Made by a program: the position numbers and the translations under genes. The notes below the pieces were generated by a model. It was not told the DNA's origin. It ran no database searches and saw only the letters and a program-made list of their open reading frames with translations. From Tautonia sociabilis (GTDB lineage Bacteria > Planctomycetota > Planctomycetia > Isosphaerales > Isosphaeraceae), in assembly GCF_003977685.1 (NCBI RefSeq), contig NZ_RYZH01000018.1, positions 1 to 64,000 of the forward strand: 64,000 nt of DNA, read 5' to 3'. Positions 54,578-63,330 of the stretch are shown here, one piece after another (position 1 is the first letter of the stretch; every line of letters starts with the position of its first letter).

Positions 54578-55963
54578 TCAGACGTCGAATCCCTGGCCTT
54601 TCTCGGGGATGATGACCGGGCTCTGCACGTGGGACTGGAGCAGCGGGGCGAGGGCCTCCATGCTCTCGGGCTCGCCGTGGACGAGGAAGGCGGATTCGAT
54701 GCCGCCGCCGGTCTGCTCGTACCACCAGGCGAAATCGTTGCGGTCGGCGTGGCCGGAGAATCCGTCGAGGACGTAGACGGCGCAGTTGAGGTCGTGCCAG
54801 CGGTCCATGATTTGGATGCGCTCGACCCCCTCGGCGATCTGGCGGCCGAGGGTATTCTCGGCCTGGTAGCTGACGATGACGACGGCGTTGTCCGGGTCCT
54901 CGACGGCGTGGCGGAGGTGGTGGCGGATGCGGCCGGCCTCGCACATGCCGCTGGAGGCGATGATGACGAGAGGACCATGCAGGTAGTTCAGGCGGCGGGA
55001 GTCGTCCCAGGTGGGGCAGAAGTGGACGTCGGGGGAGTTGAAGAAGCCCCCTTCGGAGTCGAGCAGCCGGCGGGACTCCTCGGTATAGGCGGAAGGGTGA
55101 TCGCGGTGGACCTCGGTCAGTCGGGTGGCCAGCGGGCTGTCGACGTAGATGGGGATGGGCTTCACACGGTGCTGGTGGAAGAGCTCCAGCAGGCTGTAGA
55201 TCATCCGCTGGGTGCGGCCGAGGCTGAAGGCCGGGATGATGATCTTGCTCTGCAGCCGGATGGCTCGGAGGACGATGGCGTGGAGCTGCTTGAGCAGGGT
55301 GTCGTAGGTGTCGAGCTGCTTGGCGCCGTAGGTGCTCTCAGAGACGAGGACGTCAATCTCCTTGACGACCGTGGGGTTGGAGAGCATCCCCATGTCGCGA
55401 CGGCCGAGGTCGCCGGTGAAGAGGAAGCGGCGGCGGGCGTCGTGTTCCTTGAAGTCGAGCTGGACCATCGCCGAGCCGAGGATATGGCCGGCGTCGTGAT
55501 AGGTGAGGGTGATGCCGGGGAGGATCTCGGTCGGGCGTTCGTAGGGGAGGCGGACGAGGCGCTCGATCACCCACTCGACGTCGGTGAGCTCGAACAGGGG
55601 GTCCAGCGGTTCGGCGTCGGGGTTGCGGAGCTGGGCGTTCCGGGCGTCCTCGCGCTGGATGCGGGCGCTGTCCCGGAGCATGATGTTGAGGATGTCGGCC
55701 GTGGGGGGGGTGACGTAGATTGGCCCGGTGTAGCCGGCCTTCACGAGCACGGGGAGGCGGCCGATGTGGTCGTTGTGCGCGTGCGAGACGATCACCGCGT
55801 CGAGGGAAGCCGGATCGAAGTCGAAGCGGCGATTCGGGCTGTCGGGGTTGAAGCGGTCGCTCTCGAAGAGGCCGCAGTCGAGCAGGACTCGCTTGGAGCC
55901 GATCTCAACCAAGTGGGCGCTCCCAGTGACTTGCTTGGTCGCGCCATGGAACGTGATACGCAA
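54578..55963 (-). CDS. Metallo-beta-lactamase/beta-CASP RNA-processing-type hydrolase
   Basis: A 461-residue MBL-fold protein of the CPSF/YsmB-type beta-CASP group. It begins RITFHGATKQVTGSAHLVEI; the zinc motif is SHAHNDHIG (HxHxDH), with HDAGHILGSAMV and TGDLGRRDMG completing the core. The beta-CASP cassette lies at about 190-390 (LVSESTYGAKQ, IIIPAFSLGRTQ, IASSGMCEAGRIRHHL), and SGHADRNDF is the last metal motif. It likely cuts RNA or another phosphodiester in the cytoplasm. The best start is TTG at 55963, with GGAGG just upstream, since the family starts there. Confidence 0.88.
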   Translation of the reverse strand: MRITFHGATKQVTGSAHLVEIGSKRVLLDCGLFESDRFNPDSPNRRFDFDPASLDAVIVSHAHNDHIGRLPVLVKAGYTGPIYVTPPTADILNIMLRDSARIQREDARNAQLRNPDAEPLDPLFELTDVEWVIERLVRLPYERPTEILPGITLTYHDAGHILGSAMVQLDFKEHDARRRFLFTGDLGRRDMGMLSNPTVVKEIDVLVSESTYGAKQLDTYDTLLKQLHAIVLRAIRLQSKIIIPAFSLGRTQRMIYSLLELFHQHRVKPIPIYVDSPLATRLTEVHRDHPSAYTEESRRLLDSEGGFFNSPDVHFCPTWDDSRRLNYLHGPLVIIASSGMCEAGRIRHHLRHAVEDPDNAVVIVSYQAENTLGRQIAEGVERIQIMDRWHDLNCAVYVLDGFSGHADRNDFAWWYEQTGGGIESAFLVHGEPESMEALAPLLQSHVQSPVIIPEKGQGFDV

Positions 55964-56233
55964 ACGACCCTCCTCCCCCCGCCGATGCGACGATTCTCGG
56001 AGCAACCCCCCCTCGCCGTCTGCGGAGGATGCCGGCTCTCTTCTATAAAATTCCATCTTGCCATGCTTCGCCCGTCCCTTCAAGGCGACACAGCGGGATG
56101 GGGGGTGAATGTTCGCTTGTCCGGTATCCGGGATTGGCGTAGAATTTGCTTGAAGGGCGATCTCATTTCTTCTCTTCGCATCGCCCGGCCTCCCGAGGTC
56201 CTCGTTTCCGTCCAGGGTGAGGAGCGCCCAACC
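55964..56233. other. Divergent promoter region, AT-rich core
   Basis: A region with an unusually AT-rich core (CTATAAAATTCCATCTTG near 56044-56061) that may hold the minus-strand promoter, although no matching -35 is clear. Confidence 0.5.
56117..56145 (+). promoter_or_regulatory. Sigma70-like promoter of the conserved unknown gene
   Basis: TTGTCC (56117-56122) is separated by 17 bases from TAGAAT (56140-56145). It would give a leader of about 80 bases before the ATG at 56234. Confidence 0.65.
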
Positions 56234-56773
56234 ATGACGAGAGACGTGCCCGAGCGTCATCCACTGAACCGCCTGTTCTGGGGGATCACGGAGAACACGT
56301 TCCAGACTGAATTAGGGATCGCCGACCCGAGACTGGTGGACTACGTGGCCGGGCTGCTCACCCGGTTCGTGCCCTCGCAAGCGATTTACAAGCTGCGGGA
56401 CGCCGAGGGGAAGCAAGTTTCCGAGGTGACGGCGATGGTCGCGCAGGCCGAGTCGTCAGCCGACGAGGAGCGCCGACGCGAGTGTCACCGGCACATCGGC
56501 GACTTCACCCTGTTCTGGACCGGAGTGTACCCCGAGGCCCTGCCGAAGCTTCGGGCGGCGATGTCGGCCGACCACCTGATCGACTTCCAGGAGCAGGGAA
56601 AGCGATCGTATTATCTCGCCAGCACTTACAGCGGGGACGAGGCTCCCGTCCTGCGCCGCCTGAGCGTGGAGTTCGAGCTCTGCGCGTTCGGGCTCTCGCT
56701 TGTCCGGCAGGAATGGGAACGGGAGCGGGCCGAGGGGGCCTCGGGGCAACTGGGCCTGATCCTCGGATCTTGA
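56234..56773 (+). CDS. Conserved hypothetical protein
   Basis: A 179-residue soluble protein without signal or membrane segment. It is mostly helical: LFWGITENTFQTELGIADPRLVDYVAGLLTRFV, then an acidic helix with EVTAMVAQAESSADEERRRECHRHIGDFTLFWTGVYPEALPKL, and a final helix ending RQEWERERAEG. Single Cys and His residues (ECHRHIGD) could form a metal site. I know no function. It has its own promoter and GAGGAG binding site and is divergent from the MBL gene. Confidence 0.8.
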   Translation: MTRDVPERHPLNRLFWGITENTFQTELGIADPRLVDYVAGLLTRFVPSQAIYKLRDAEGKQVSEVTAMVAQAESSADEERRRECHRHIGDFTLFWTGVYPEALPKLRAAMSADHLIDFQEQGKRSYYLASTYSGDEAPVLRRLSVEFELCAFGLSLVRQEWERERAEGASGQLGLILGS

Positions 56774-56930
56774 TCGGATTGCCTCCGGCTCCCCCTCGGC
56801 GATTCTCGGGAGAACCTCGACCCACCGGGGCCGGGTCGGTTCGGCGTTGCGCTCCGCCCGGTTGATACGGTAAACTCGGGATGTCCGGCAAGATCCGAGC
56901 GGTCCCCGCCTGCCCCGGAGCGTCCTGATC

Positions 56931-57746
56931 GTGAGCCAATCCCACCGCTATCGCCCCGAGGAGTTGCGCCGACTGGCCACCGACTTGCTCTCCCGAGCCG
57001 GCCTGGCCCGGGAGCGGGCCTCGGCGATGGCCCGATTGCTGCTCTGGTATGATGCAGTCGCTGCCCACGAGTTCGGCATCGCCTCGCTCGTGACCTGGCT
57101 CGCTCGGCTGGAGCGGGGAGAATTCGACGCCAATCAAGAGGGGAGGGTGGGGCCGGAGCACGCCTCGACGGCCGTGCTGGAGTCGAAGCGGGGGCTGCCC
57201 CCCCTGGTTCTGGCCCGGGCGGCGGTGATCGCCTCCCAGAAGGCGAGGGACGTGGGGGTGGGGATGGTTCGGGTGGTGGGATTGCCCGAGGAGCTCGGCC
57301 CGGCGGCGGCGATCGCGGCGGACCTGGCGATCGGGCCGTATGCCGGCGCGGTGCTGGGTCCCGGCTCGGCACAGGCGGCGGCGGTGCCCTCGGCCGAGGG
57401 GGTGCCGGTCGTCTACGATTCGACCCTGGGCGCGGGGGAGGAGGGGGGCCCCCCGGAGGGGGCGATCGATCGCCTGGCTCCCTGGGCGTTGCTGGCCGGA
57501 GGAGAAGACGTGCTCGTGGTGGCGGTGGCGGTGGCGGCGTTCGAGTCGCTGGTCTCCTTCCACCGCCGAGTGGCCAGCGCGATCGCCGGGAAGGGGGAGC
57601 GTCCGGGCTGGATCTTCCCGGAACTCTGGCAGGCCCGTCGCGAGGCGATCCAGCACGCCGGGATCCCGCTGGCCGCCGACACCCTCCGGGCCATTCGGGA
57701 ACGGGCCGACTCGGCCGGGGTCGCCTTCCCGGGGCCGGTCGGCTGA
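56931..57746 (+). CDS. Ldh2/malate-dehydrogenase-like protein, divergent
   Basis: A 271-residue protein with weak likeness to the malate/lactate dehydrogenase (Ldh2/YlbC) family: the N-terminal helix pair LATDLLSRAGLARERASAMARLLLWYDAVAAHEFGIASLVTWL with the following LERGEFD resembles that family's YLxxxxxGxxx region, and LVLARAAVIASQKARDVGVGMVRV resembles the core. It is shorter than usual (about 350 residues) and the NAD(P)-binding motif is not obvious, so it may be a degenerate member with a different role. Starts at GTG with GGAG upstream. Confidence 0.55.
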   Translation: MSQSHRYRPEELRRLATDLLSRAGLARERASAMARLLLWYDAVAAHEFGIASLVTWLARLERGEFDANQEGRVGPEHASTAVLESKRGLPPLVLARAAVIASQKARDVGVGMVRVVGLPEELGPAAAIAADLAIGPYAGAVLGPGSAQAAAVPSAEGVPVVYDSTLGAGEEGGPPEGAIDRLAPWALLAGGEDVLVVAVAVAAFESLVSFHRRVASAIAGKGERPGWIFPELWQARREAIQHAGIPLAADTLRAIRERADSAGVAFPGPVG

Positions 57747-57798
57747 GGGGGCGACCCGGGTCGAACCGCCCGGATCGCCCGGATCGCCGAGCGGGGCC

Positions 57799-58248
57799 TC
57801 AGCGCGAGTGCAGGGGGCGGCGACCGCTGTCCCGGTCGGAAACCGTGCTCGGGCCGGAGGCGTGGGAAAGCACCTGGATCGCCTTCTTGGCGTTGTCGAC
57901 CTGGAAGATGCCCAGCGCCTTGCCGGGGCCGCTGGCCGAGGTGTAGGCATACTCGACGTTGATATGTTCGTCGGCGAAGCGCTGGAGCAGTCGGGCGAGG
58001 GCGCCGGGCTTGTTGTCCAGCTCCTCGGAGAGCACCTCGGAGAAGTCGGCCTCAACGCCGAGCGAGGTGAGCACTTGCCGAGCCGATTCAACCGGTTCGG
58101 CGATCATTCGGAGGACGCTGCGCTCTCCCGAGTCCATCACCGAGAGGGCTCGGATGTTGATCTTCTCCTGGGCCATCGCGGCGCAGATCTTGGCCAGCCG
58201 CCCGGGCTTGTTTTCCAGTCGGGCGGTGACTTCGGTGACGAACGGCAT
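57799..58248 (-). CDS. Double ACT-domain protein
   Basis: A 149-residue protein with two ACT domains: residues 4-70 (VTEVTARLENKPGRLAKICAAMAQEKINIRALSV) and 75-130 (EELDNKPGALARLLQRFADEHINVEYAYTS). ACT domains bind amino acids and regulate metabolic enzymes. Stand-alone double-ACT proteins of this type are common in planctomycetes and other bacteria; the bound ligand and target are unknown. GGGAGG precedes the ATG. The C-terminal 15 residues are disordered. Confidence 0.9.
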   Translation of the reverse strand: MPFVTEVTARLENKPGRLAKICAAMAQEKINIRALSVMDSGERSVLRMIAEPVESARQVLTSLGVEADFSEVLSEELDNKPGALARLLQRFADEHINVEYAYTSASGPGKALGIFQVDNAKKAIQVLSHASGPSTVSDRDSGRRPLHSR

Positions 58249-58489
58249 CTGACGCCTCCCGTCGCGGGTGTGCGACCGATTGAGAATCGGAGGACGTGGT
58301 AAGGAACGGGCTCGGCCGGGTCGCCGGGGAGGCTTGCGCCGATCCGCCGGCGGAGGAAACCGGTCGACCGGCCGGCTCGCGAGCGTCGCGAGGGGCCGGC
58401 GTTCCGGCGGGGAGGCCGAGCGGAGGGGAGGCCGGGGGGAGGGCGCCGGCAGGCGCCATCCCCGGCGCTCCCCGGAGACGGTGCTCGGT

Positions 58490-60931
58490 TCAGTTCCCTC
58501 GACGGGGAGCGCCGGGGCCGGAAGGCGCCCCCATCGGCATGGGAATGGGCATGGGCATCGAGAGGCCGGTGCCGATCCCGGAGAGCCCCCACAGGGCGGG
58601 GAAGGGCTCCCGGGCCTCGAGGCGGATCCCGGAGTCGTCGACGGAGACGCTGTAGATCGCCGGGGAGAGGAAGGCCCGGAGGGCGTCAGTCGAGGGGATC
58701 AGCTCCGAGGAGATCCGGATCTGGGGGGGGGGCTGGTTCTGGGGGCCTCCCCGACCGGGAGGGGCCATGCCGGGCCCTCCGGAAGAGACGGCCATCGCGC
58801 CCTGGGGCCCGTATCCTGGCTGGCCCTGGAACTCATCCGGGGAGCGGGAGCCGACTCCCGAGCCCCCGAATTCGCCGGGACGCCCGCCGGGCCGGGGAGC
58901 GTCGAACGCCCGTTCTCCGCCGGGGCCGCCGGGACCGCGGGGGGGAGGGCCCGCCGGATCGCCGGGAGCGGGGAGCTGGGATCGGGCGGCGGCCAGAGCG
59001 ATCGCCTGGTTCAGCGCGTCGGGAAGGGCGGCGATGGCGGCGGGGAAGGACTCGCTCGGCTCGTTGACGAAGAGCATTGTCACGTCAACGGGGAGCCGGC
59101 TGGCCAGATCGCCGGGGGCGGTCCAACGCTCGGAGTCGTCGGCCGATTCGAGCTCCCGGCACTGCCGGGCGGCGACCGGGTTGGAGGCGAGGATCAGGTA
59201 CCCCTTGCCGAGGGTGATCGTGGGCTGGTACCCGGTCAGGCCGTAGAGTCCCTCGGGGAGCTTGAGGAGGTAGGTCCGCGGCTCGGCCAGGGTGAGAGAG
59301 AACTTCGGGGGCTCGGGCTCGTCGGGGGCTCGGCGGTTGCCGCGCTGGCCCCCCTGGGGCTCCCGAGGCTCCTCGGGGGGGGGAGGAGGCGGAAGCAGGG
59401 CCGCGAGCTGATCGTTCACGGCCAGGATCAGGGCGTCGAGCTTCGGCTTGAAGGCCTCGGCGTCCTTGACCTCGATGGCGACGACGAACTGCGGCAGGCC
59501 GAGGCCCCCGAGCGCGTTCAAGACACCGGAGAGCGGGTTGTTCCCCGAGGGCCGGGAGGGAGGAGTCGGAAGGGTGTAGGTCGCGATCTTTGGGCCGAGC
59601 TCCGAGAGCAGCTCGGTCTTCAGGTCGAAGCGGGCCCGGTTCTGGACGGCCTGCTCGAAGTCCCGCAGCGGGCCGGCGATCTGAGGACCGGCCTGGGCGG
59701 CCATCGCCTCGATCGCGCCGAGTAACCCGGCGAGGTCGACCGAGAGGACCGAAAGGCCGGACATCTCCCGAGGGATCGGAGGCAATTCACCGAGAGGGAT
59801 GCGGGACTGGTCGAGGAGGGTCATCAGCCCTTGCCTGGGGGCGGGGGCGGCCAGTCGGACGACGCTGAGGGATTCCTCGCCGTCGAATCCCCAGCGGAAG
59901 TCCACCCGGCTCAGGCCGTTCTCGCGAGCGAAGGCCTGCTCCTGGGCCGAGGCTCCGGGGCGGTCGAGGCGGTAGGAGCCGAAGGCGAGAGGCTGGAAGG
60001 AGCCTTCGGCGGCCATGAGTTCCTGGCGGATGGGGTCGTCCACCGCGTTCAGTTCCTGGCCGTCGAGGGCGGCCATGACGGCGTCGGCGCCGTCGGAGCC
60101 GTTGAAGATGAGGACGAGGTCGTCCCCCTCGATCCACCAGGCCCAGTCGGCCTCGCCGTCGCTGGCGAAGGAGGGGAGGCCCATCTTCACGAGTTGTCGG
60201 GAGCCCCCCTTCGCCTCGACCTGGGGCTTGGTCCCCGGCGTGGCGATGGTGCCGATGAGCTTGCCGAAGAGGCCGCGGACCTCTCGGTGGGCGGCGTTGC
60301 GCAGGACGAGGACGGCGAACCGGGACTGCCGCTCGGCGTCGGCGGGGGAGGCGAGGACGAAGCCGTGTCGGGCGACGTGCTCGGCGACGGCGACGACCTC
60401 GGGCCCGGTCATGACGCCGGCCGGGGCGTCGGGGGCGGCCTCGATGAACTGGGCGAGGACCGATCGGATCATCTCGCCGAGGCTCGTCTCATTAAGGAGG
60501 CCGTGGGCCGCCGATTTTCGCCAGGCGTCGGGGCTGGCGAAGAGTCCGGGGAATTCGAGATACAGTCCGGCCGCCGAGGCGGGAACGTATCGGGCGAGGG
60601 GGGAAGTGTCGGTGGGGACGGCATCCAGGTTGGCCGCCGGCGAAGGCTCGGGGGAGGGGCCCTGGTCGCCGGGAGGCCCTCCCCGTTGGCCGCCGGGTCC
60701 CCCCGGGTAGCCCCCGGGATAGCCTCCAGGGTAGCCTCCCGGAGCGCCCGGATACCCGCCCGGCTGGCCCTGGAACTGGCCGCCGGCCCCGGGGATCGGG
60801 GCCGCGGCGCCGCGGCCGCCCTCGTCGTCTCCCCGGCGCTGGGCCGCCGCGAGACTCGGCAACAGCAGCGGGACGAGCGTCGCGGCCAGGAGCGGGAAGA
60901 CGCCTCGGGTTCGGCGGTATTCGCGTCGCAC
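58490..60931 (-). CDS. Large exported Gly/Pro-rich protein
   Basis: An 813-residue protein starting at GTG (60931) with AAGGA upstream. The signal peptide is REYRRTRGVFPLLAATLVPLLLPSLAAAQ. Next comes a low-complexity region with GGYPG repeats (about residues 45-90), then a folded body of about 450 residues rich in FxVxVLR-type strands (ADAERQSRFAVLVLRNA, WIEGDDLVLIFNGSDGADAVMAAL, FVVAIEVKDAEAFKPKLD) and a second Pro/Gly-rich segment near 680-760. It has no known catalytic motif. It may be a cell-surface protein. Confidence 0.8.
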   Translation of the reverse strand: MRREYRRTRGVFPLLAATLVPLLLPSLAAAQRRGDDEGGRGAAAPIPGAGGQFQGQPGGYPGAPGGYPGGYPGGYPGGPGGQRGGPPGDQGPSPEPSPAANLDAVPTDTSPLARYVPASAAGLYLEFPGLFASPDAWRKSAAHGLLNETSLGEMIRSVLAQFIEAAPDAPAGVMTGPEVVAVAEHVARHGFVLASPADAERQSRFAVLVLRNAAHREVRGLFGKLIGTIATPGTKPQVEAKGGSRQLVKMGLPSFASDGEADWAWWIEGDDLVLIFNGSDGADAVMAALDGQELNAVDDPIRQELMAAEGSFQPLAFGSYRLDRPGASAQEQAFARENGLSRVDFRWGFDGEESLSVVRLAAPAPRQGLMTLLDQSRIPLGELPPIPREMSGLSVLSVDLAGLLGAIEAMAAQAGPQIAGPLRDFEQAVQNRARFDLKTELLSELGPKIATYTLPTPPSRPSGNNPLSGVLNALGGLGLPQFVVAIEVKDAEAFKPKLDALILAVNDQLAALLPPPPPPEEPREPQGGQRGNRRAPDEPEPPKFSLTLAEPRTYLLKLPEGLYGLTGYQPTITLGKGYLILASNPVAARQCRELESADDSERWTAPGDLASRLPVDVTMLFVNEPSESFPAAIAALPDALNQAIALAAARSQLPAPGDPAGPPPRGPGGPGGERAFDAPRPGGRPGEFGGSGVGSRSPDEFQGQPGYGPQGAMAVSSGGPGMAPPGRGGPQNQPPPQIRISSELIPSTDALRAFLSPAIYSVSVDDSGIRLEAREPFPALWGLSGIGTGLSMPMPIPMPMGAPSGPGAPRRGN

Positions 60932-61169
60932 GGATCGGTCCTTTCGTCTCGATCGACCCCAGGGCCCGCCGCGTCGGATCGGGGTGCGCTCGGTGCGTCG
61001 CGGCGGGCGATCAACCGATCGCACAACCCGCATCGTATCCGTCGCGCCGAGGGTGCGCCAACAACCCGGAAGCGATTGACACCGGCTCGGTCCGGCCCAT
61101 ACCCTTCCCCCGGGGGAATCGCCTGACCGACACCCGAGGACCGCACCCAGAAGGGGGCCGCGCTCGACC

Positions 61170-62321
61170 GTGGCGAAGAAGAAGAAGGTCCGCGTCGCGT
61201 TCCGCAAGAACCGGCAGAATCGCACCCGAGCCAACGATCTGACCCGGCGCTTCGAGGAGGGGGACCTTCGCGGGGCCGATCCGGTCGCGGCCGAGCGCGT
61301 TCGAGCCAAGGGGGCCCTGTCCCGGCATCGGACGATCATCCAGGAGGTCGACGAAGGGGTCGAGCCGGACGAAGCCGACGATCCGATGGCCGCGCTGGCG
61401 GTCGATCTGTCGGAATGTGTGGCGGGTCGTGTGCTCCGGGTGCACGGGCTGGTGTCGGTGGTCGAGGCCCAGGACGGCCGGCGATTCCGGTGCGGCGTGC
61501 GTCGGGTGTTGAAGAACCTGGCGATCGACGGCCGGAACGTGGTGGCCGTCGGCGACCGCGTCTGGTTCCGGCCCGGCGGGGAGGATCAGGGGCTGATCGA
61601 GAAAGTCGAGCCCCGGTCGGGAACGGTCACCCGGGGCTATCGCAACCGGGAGCACGTGATCGTCTCGAACGTCGACCGGCTCCTGATCGTCTCGGCGTTC
61701 GTCGAGCCGGAATTGAAGCTGCCCCTGATCGACCGCTACCTGATCTCGGCTGAGAAGGGGGGGGTGACGCCAGTCGTGGTCCTGAACAAGGCCGACCTGG
61801 TGTCGCTGGCCGATTATCAGTGGGTCTTCGGCCTCTATGCCCAGCTTGGCTACGAGGTCATCCCCTGCTCGGCCAGCGACGGCCTGGGGATCGACCGGCT
61901 CCGGGAGGTGCTCTCCGAGGGGACGACCGCCCTGTCCGGTCAGAGCGGCGTGGGCAAGAGCTCGCTGCTTAACGCCGTGCAGCCGGGGCTCAACCTGAGG
62001 GTCGGCGAGGTCTCCTCCTGGACGCGCAAGGGGAAGCACACGACCACGTATGCGGAATTGCTCCGACTGGATTGCGGCGGCTACGTCGTCGACACGCCGG
62101 GGCTCCGCCAGTTCGAGCTCTGGGACGTCGAGCCCTGGGAGCTGGAGCTGTACTTCATCGAGTTCCGTCCCTACATCCCCCACTGCCGGTTCCCGGACTG
62201 CTCCCACATCCACGAGGCCGATTGCGCCGTCAAGGACGCCCTCGCCCGGGGCCTCATTCACGAAGGACGCTACGAGAGCTACCTGAAGCTCTACCACGAA
62301 TCTCCCCTCGACGGGGACTGA
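61170..62321 (+). CDS. rsgA: Small ribosomal subunit biogenesis GTPase RsgA
   Basis: A 383-residue circularly permuted GTPase. The basic N terminus (MAKKKKVRVAFRKNRQNRTR) precedes an OB fold (CVAGRVLRVHGLVSVVEAQDGRRFRC, VAVGDRVWF), then the G motifs in permuted order: G4 LNKADLV, G5 CSASDGLGI, G1 GQSGVGKSSLLN, G2 region TTTYAELL and G3 DTPGLRQF. The C-terminal zinc motif is CRFPDCSHIHEADCAV. It assists late 30S assembly in the cytoplasm. It starts at GTG and is divergent from the large exported gene. Confidence 0.96.
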   Translation: MAKKKKVRVAFRKNRQNRTRANDLTRRFEEGDLRGADPVAAERVRAKGALSRHRTIIQEVDEGVEPDEADDPMAALAVDLSECVAGRVLRVHGLVSVVEAQDGRRFRCGVRRVLKNLAIDGRNVVAVGDRVWFRPGGEDQGLIEKVEPRSGTVTRGYRNREHVIVSNVDRLLIVSAFVEPELKLPLIDRYLISAEKGGVTPVVVLNKADLVSLADYQWVFGLYAQLGYEVIPCSASDGLGIDRLREVLSEGTTALSGQSGVGKSSLLNAVQPGLNLRVGEVSSWTRKGKHTTTYAELLRLDCGGYVVDTPGLRQFELWDVEPWELELYFIEFRPYIPHCRFPDCSHIHEADCAVKDALARGLIHEGRYESYLKLYHESPLDGD

Positions 62322-62331
62322 TCCGGAGTGA

Positions 62332-63330
62332 TCAGCCTCCCCCCCGGCCGACGACCGACCGGAGGAAGGCGACCGAACGGGCGATCCAGTCCGCCGCCCG
62401 GTCGGGCCAGGGGACCTGCTCGACCTCCGCCAGCCCCGGCATCCGCCCCCGAACGATGCGCCGTTCCCCCTCGACCGCCAGGCGGACAACCGCCGCCAGG
62501 GACGATGGGCGCAACTCCGGGAAGGACGCGAGCCAGGAGGGGTCGAAGATCGGCAGATCGTAGGTCCTTGGGTGGAGCTCGATCGAGAGGTTCAGCCCCG
62601 GCCGTCGTCGGCGGAGGAGCTCGAGGATTTCGGCGACCGGGATGACCCCCGAGCCGACCGGTCTCGCCTGCCAGAGCAACCCCCGGGGCGAGAAGGCCAG
62701 GGCCGCATCCTTGGTGTGAGTCATCAGGACGAGCGGGGAGAGTCGATCGGCCGCCTCGATCGGATCATCGAGCCGCATCGGGAGGTTGCCGGTGTCGAGG
62801 GTCACGCCGAGCACGTCATCGCCGACGGCATCGACCAGAGCGAGCACCTCGTCGCAGGTCAGGTCGGCATGTGTCTCGATGGCGATGCGAAGGCCGAGAT
62901 CCCGGAGGAGGGGACGTAGTGCGAGGAGCGTCCTCGAAGTCGCCTCGAGCTGCCGAGCCCAGGGCACGTCGATGCGGAAGCGGTCGTGCCGGTTCCCGAC
63001 AACGGCGCGGGCATGGGTTGCCCCCAGGGCGGCCACGGCCTCCAGATGAGGGCGGAACCAGGAGGCGCGCTCCTCTGGGTCGATCGGGGCCCCCGGGGGG
63101 CTCATCCCGCCGAAGGGATTGGGGGAGGGAAGGCCGACCTCGACGTAGAGGCCCAGCCGATCGGCCCGCCGCCGGACGTCTCGGAGCCGATCCGGATCCA
63201 GATCGGGAGCGATCGCTGAGGGCTCGAGGAACTGGACGCCGTTGAGCCGGTTCGAGGAGGCGAAGTCAAGCGCCTCGAACGGCGACAATCCAAGGTGGCC
63301 GATCGTGTACAGGTCGAGCCCGATGCGCAT
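62332..63330 (-). CDS. Sugar phosphate isomerase/epimerase-like TIM-barrel protein
   Basis: A 332-residue xylose isomerase-like TIM barrel. Beta1 is MRIGLDLYTIGHLGLSPFEALDFA; the barrel includes VGNRHDRFRIDVPW, RIAIETHADLTCDEVLALVDAVG with the catalytic-type Glu, GVTLDTGNLPMR with the metal-type Asp, LVLMTHTKDAAL with His, and LNLSIELHPRTYDL with the last Glu. This metal-site pattern suits epimerases and isomerases acting on keto sugars. Substrate not identifiable. GGAGGAG precedes the ATG. Convergent with rsgA. Confidence 0.85.
   Translation of the reverse strand: MRIGLDLYTIGHLGLSPFEALDFASSNRLNGVQFLEPSAIAPDLDPDRLRDVRRRADRLGLYVEVGLPSPNPFGGMSPPGAPIDPEERASWFRPHLEAVAALGATHARAVVGNRHDRFRIDVPWARQLEATSRTLLALRPLLRDLGLRIAIETHADLTCDEVLALVDAVGDDVLGVTLDTGNLPMRLDDPIEAADRLSPLVLMTHTKDAALAFSPRGLLWQARPVGSGVIPVAEILELLRRRRPGLNLSIELHPRTYDLPIFDPSWLASFPELRPSSLAAVVRLAVEGERRIVRGRMPGLAEVEQVPWPDRAADWIARSVAFLRSVVGRGGG

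Noticed and set aside
54497..56233. Plus-strand frame through the metallo-beta-lactamase gene
   Set aside because: Valine/glycine/aspartate-rich mirror of the real gene on the other strand, which has all zinc motifs.
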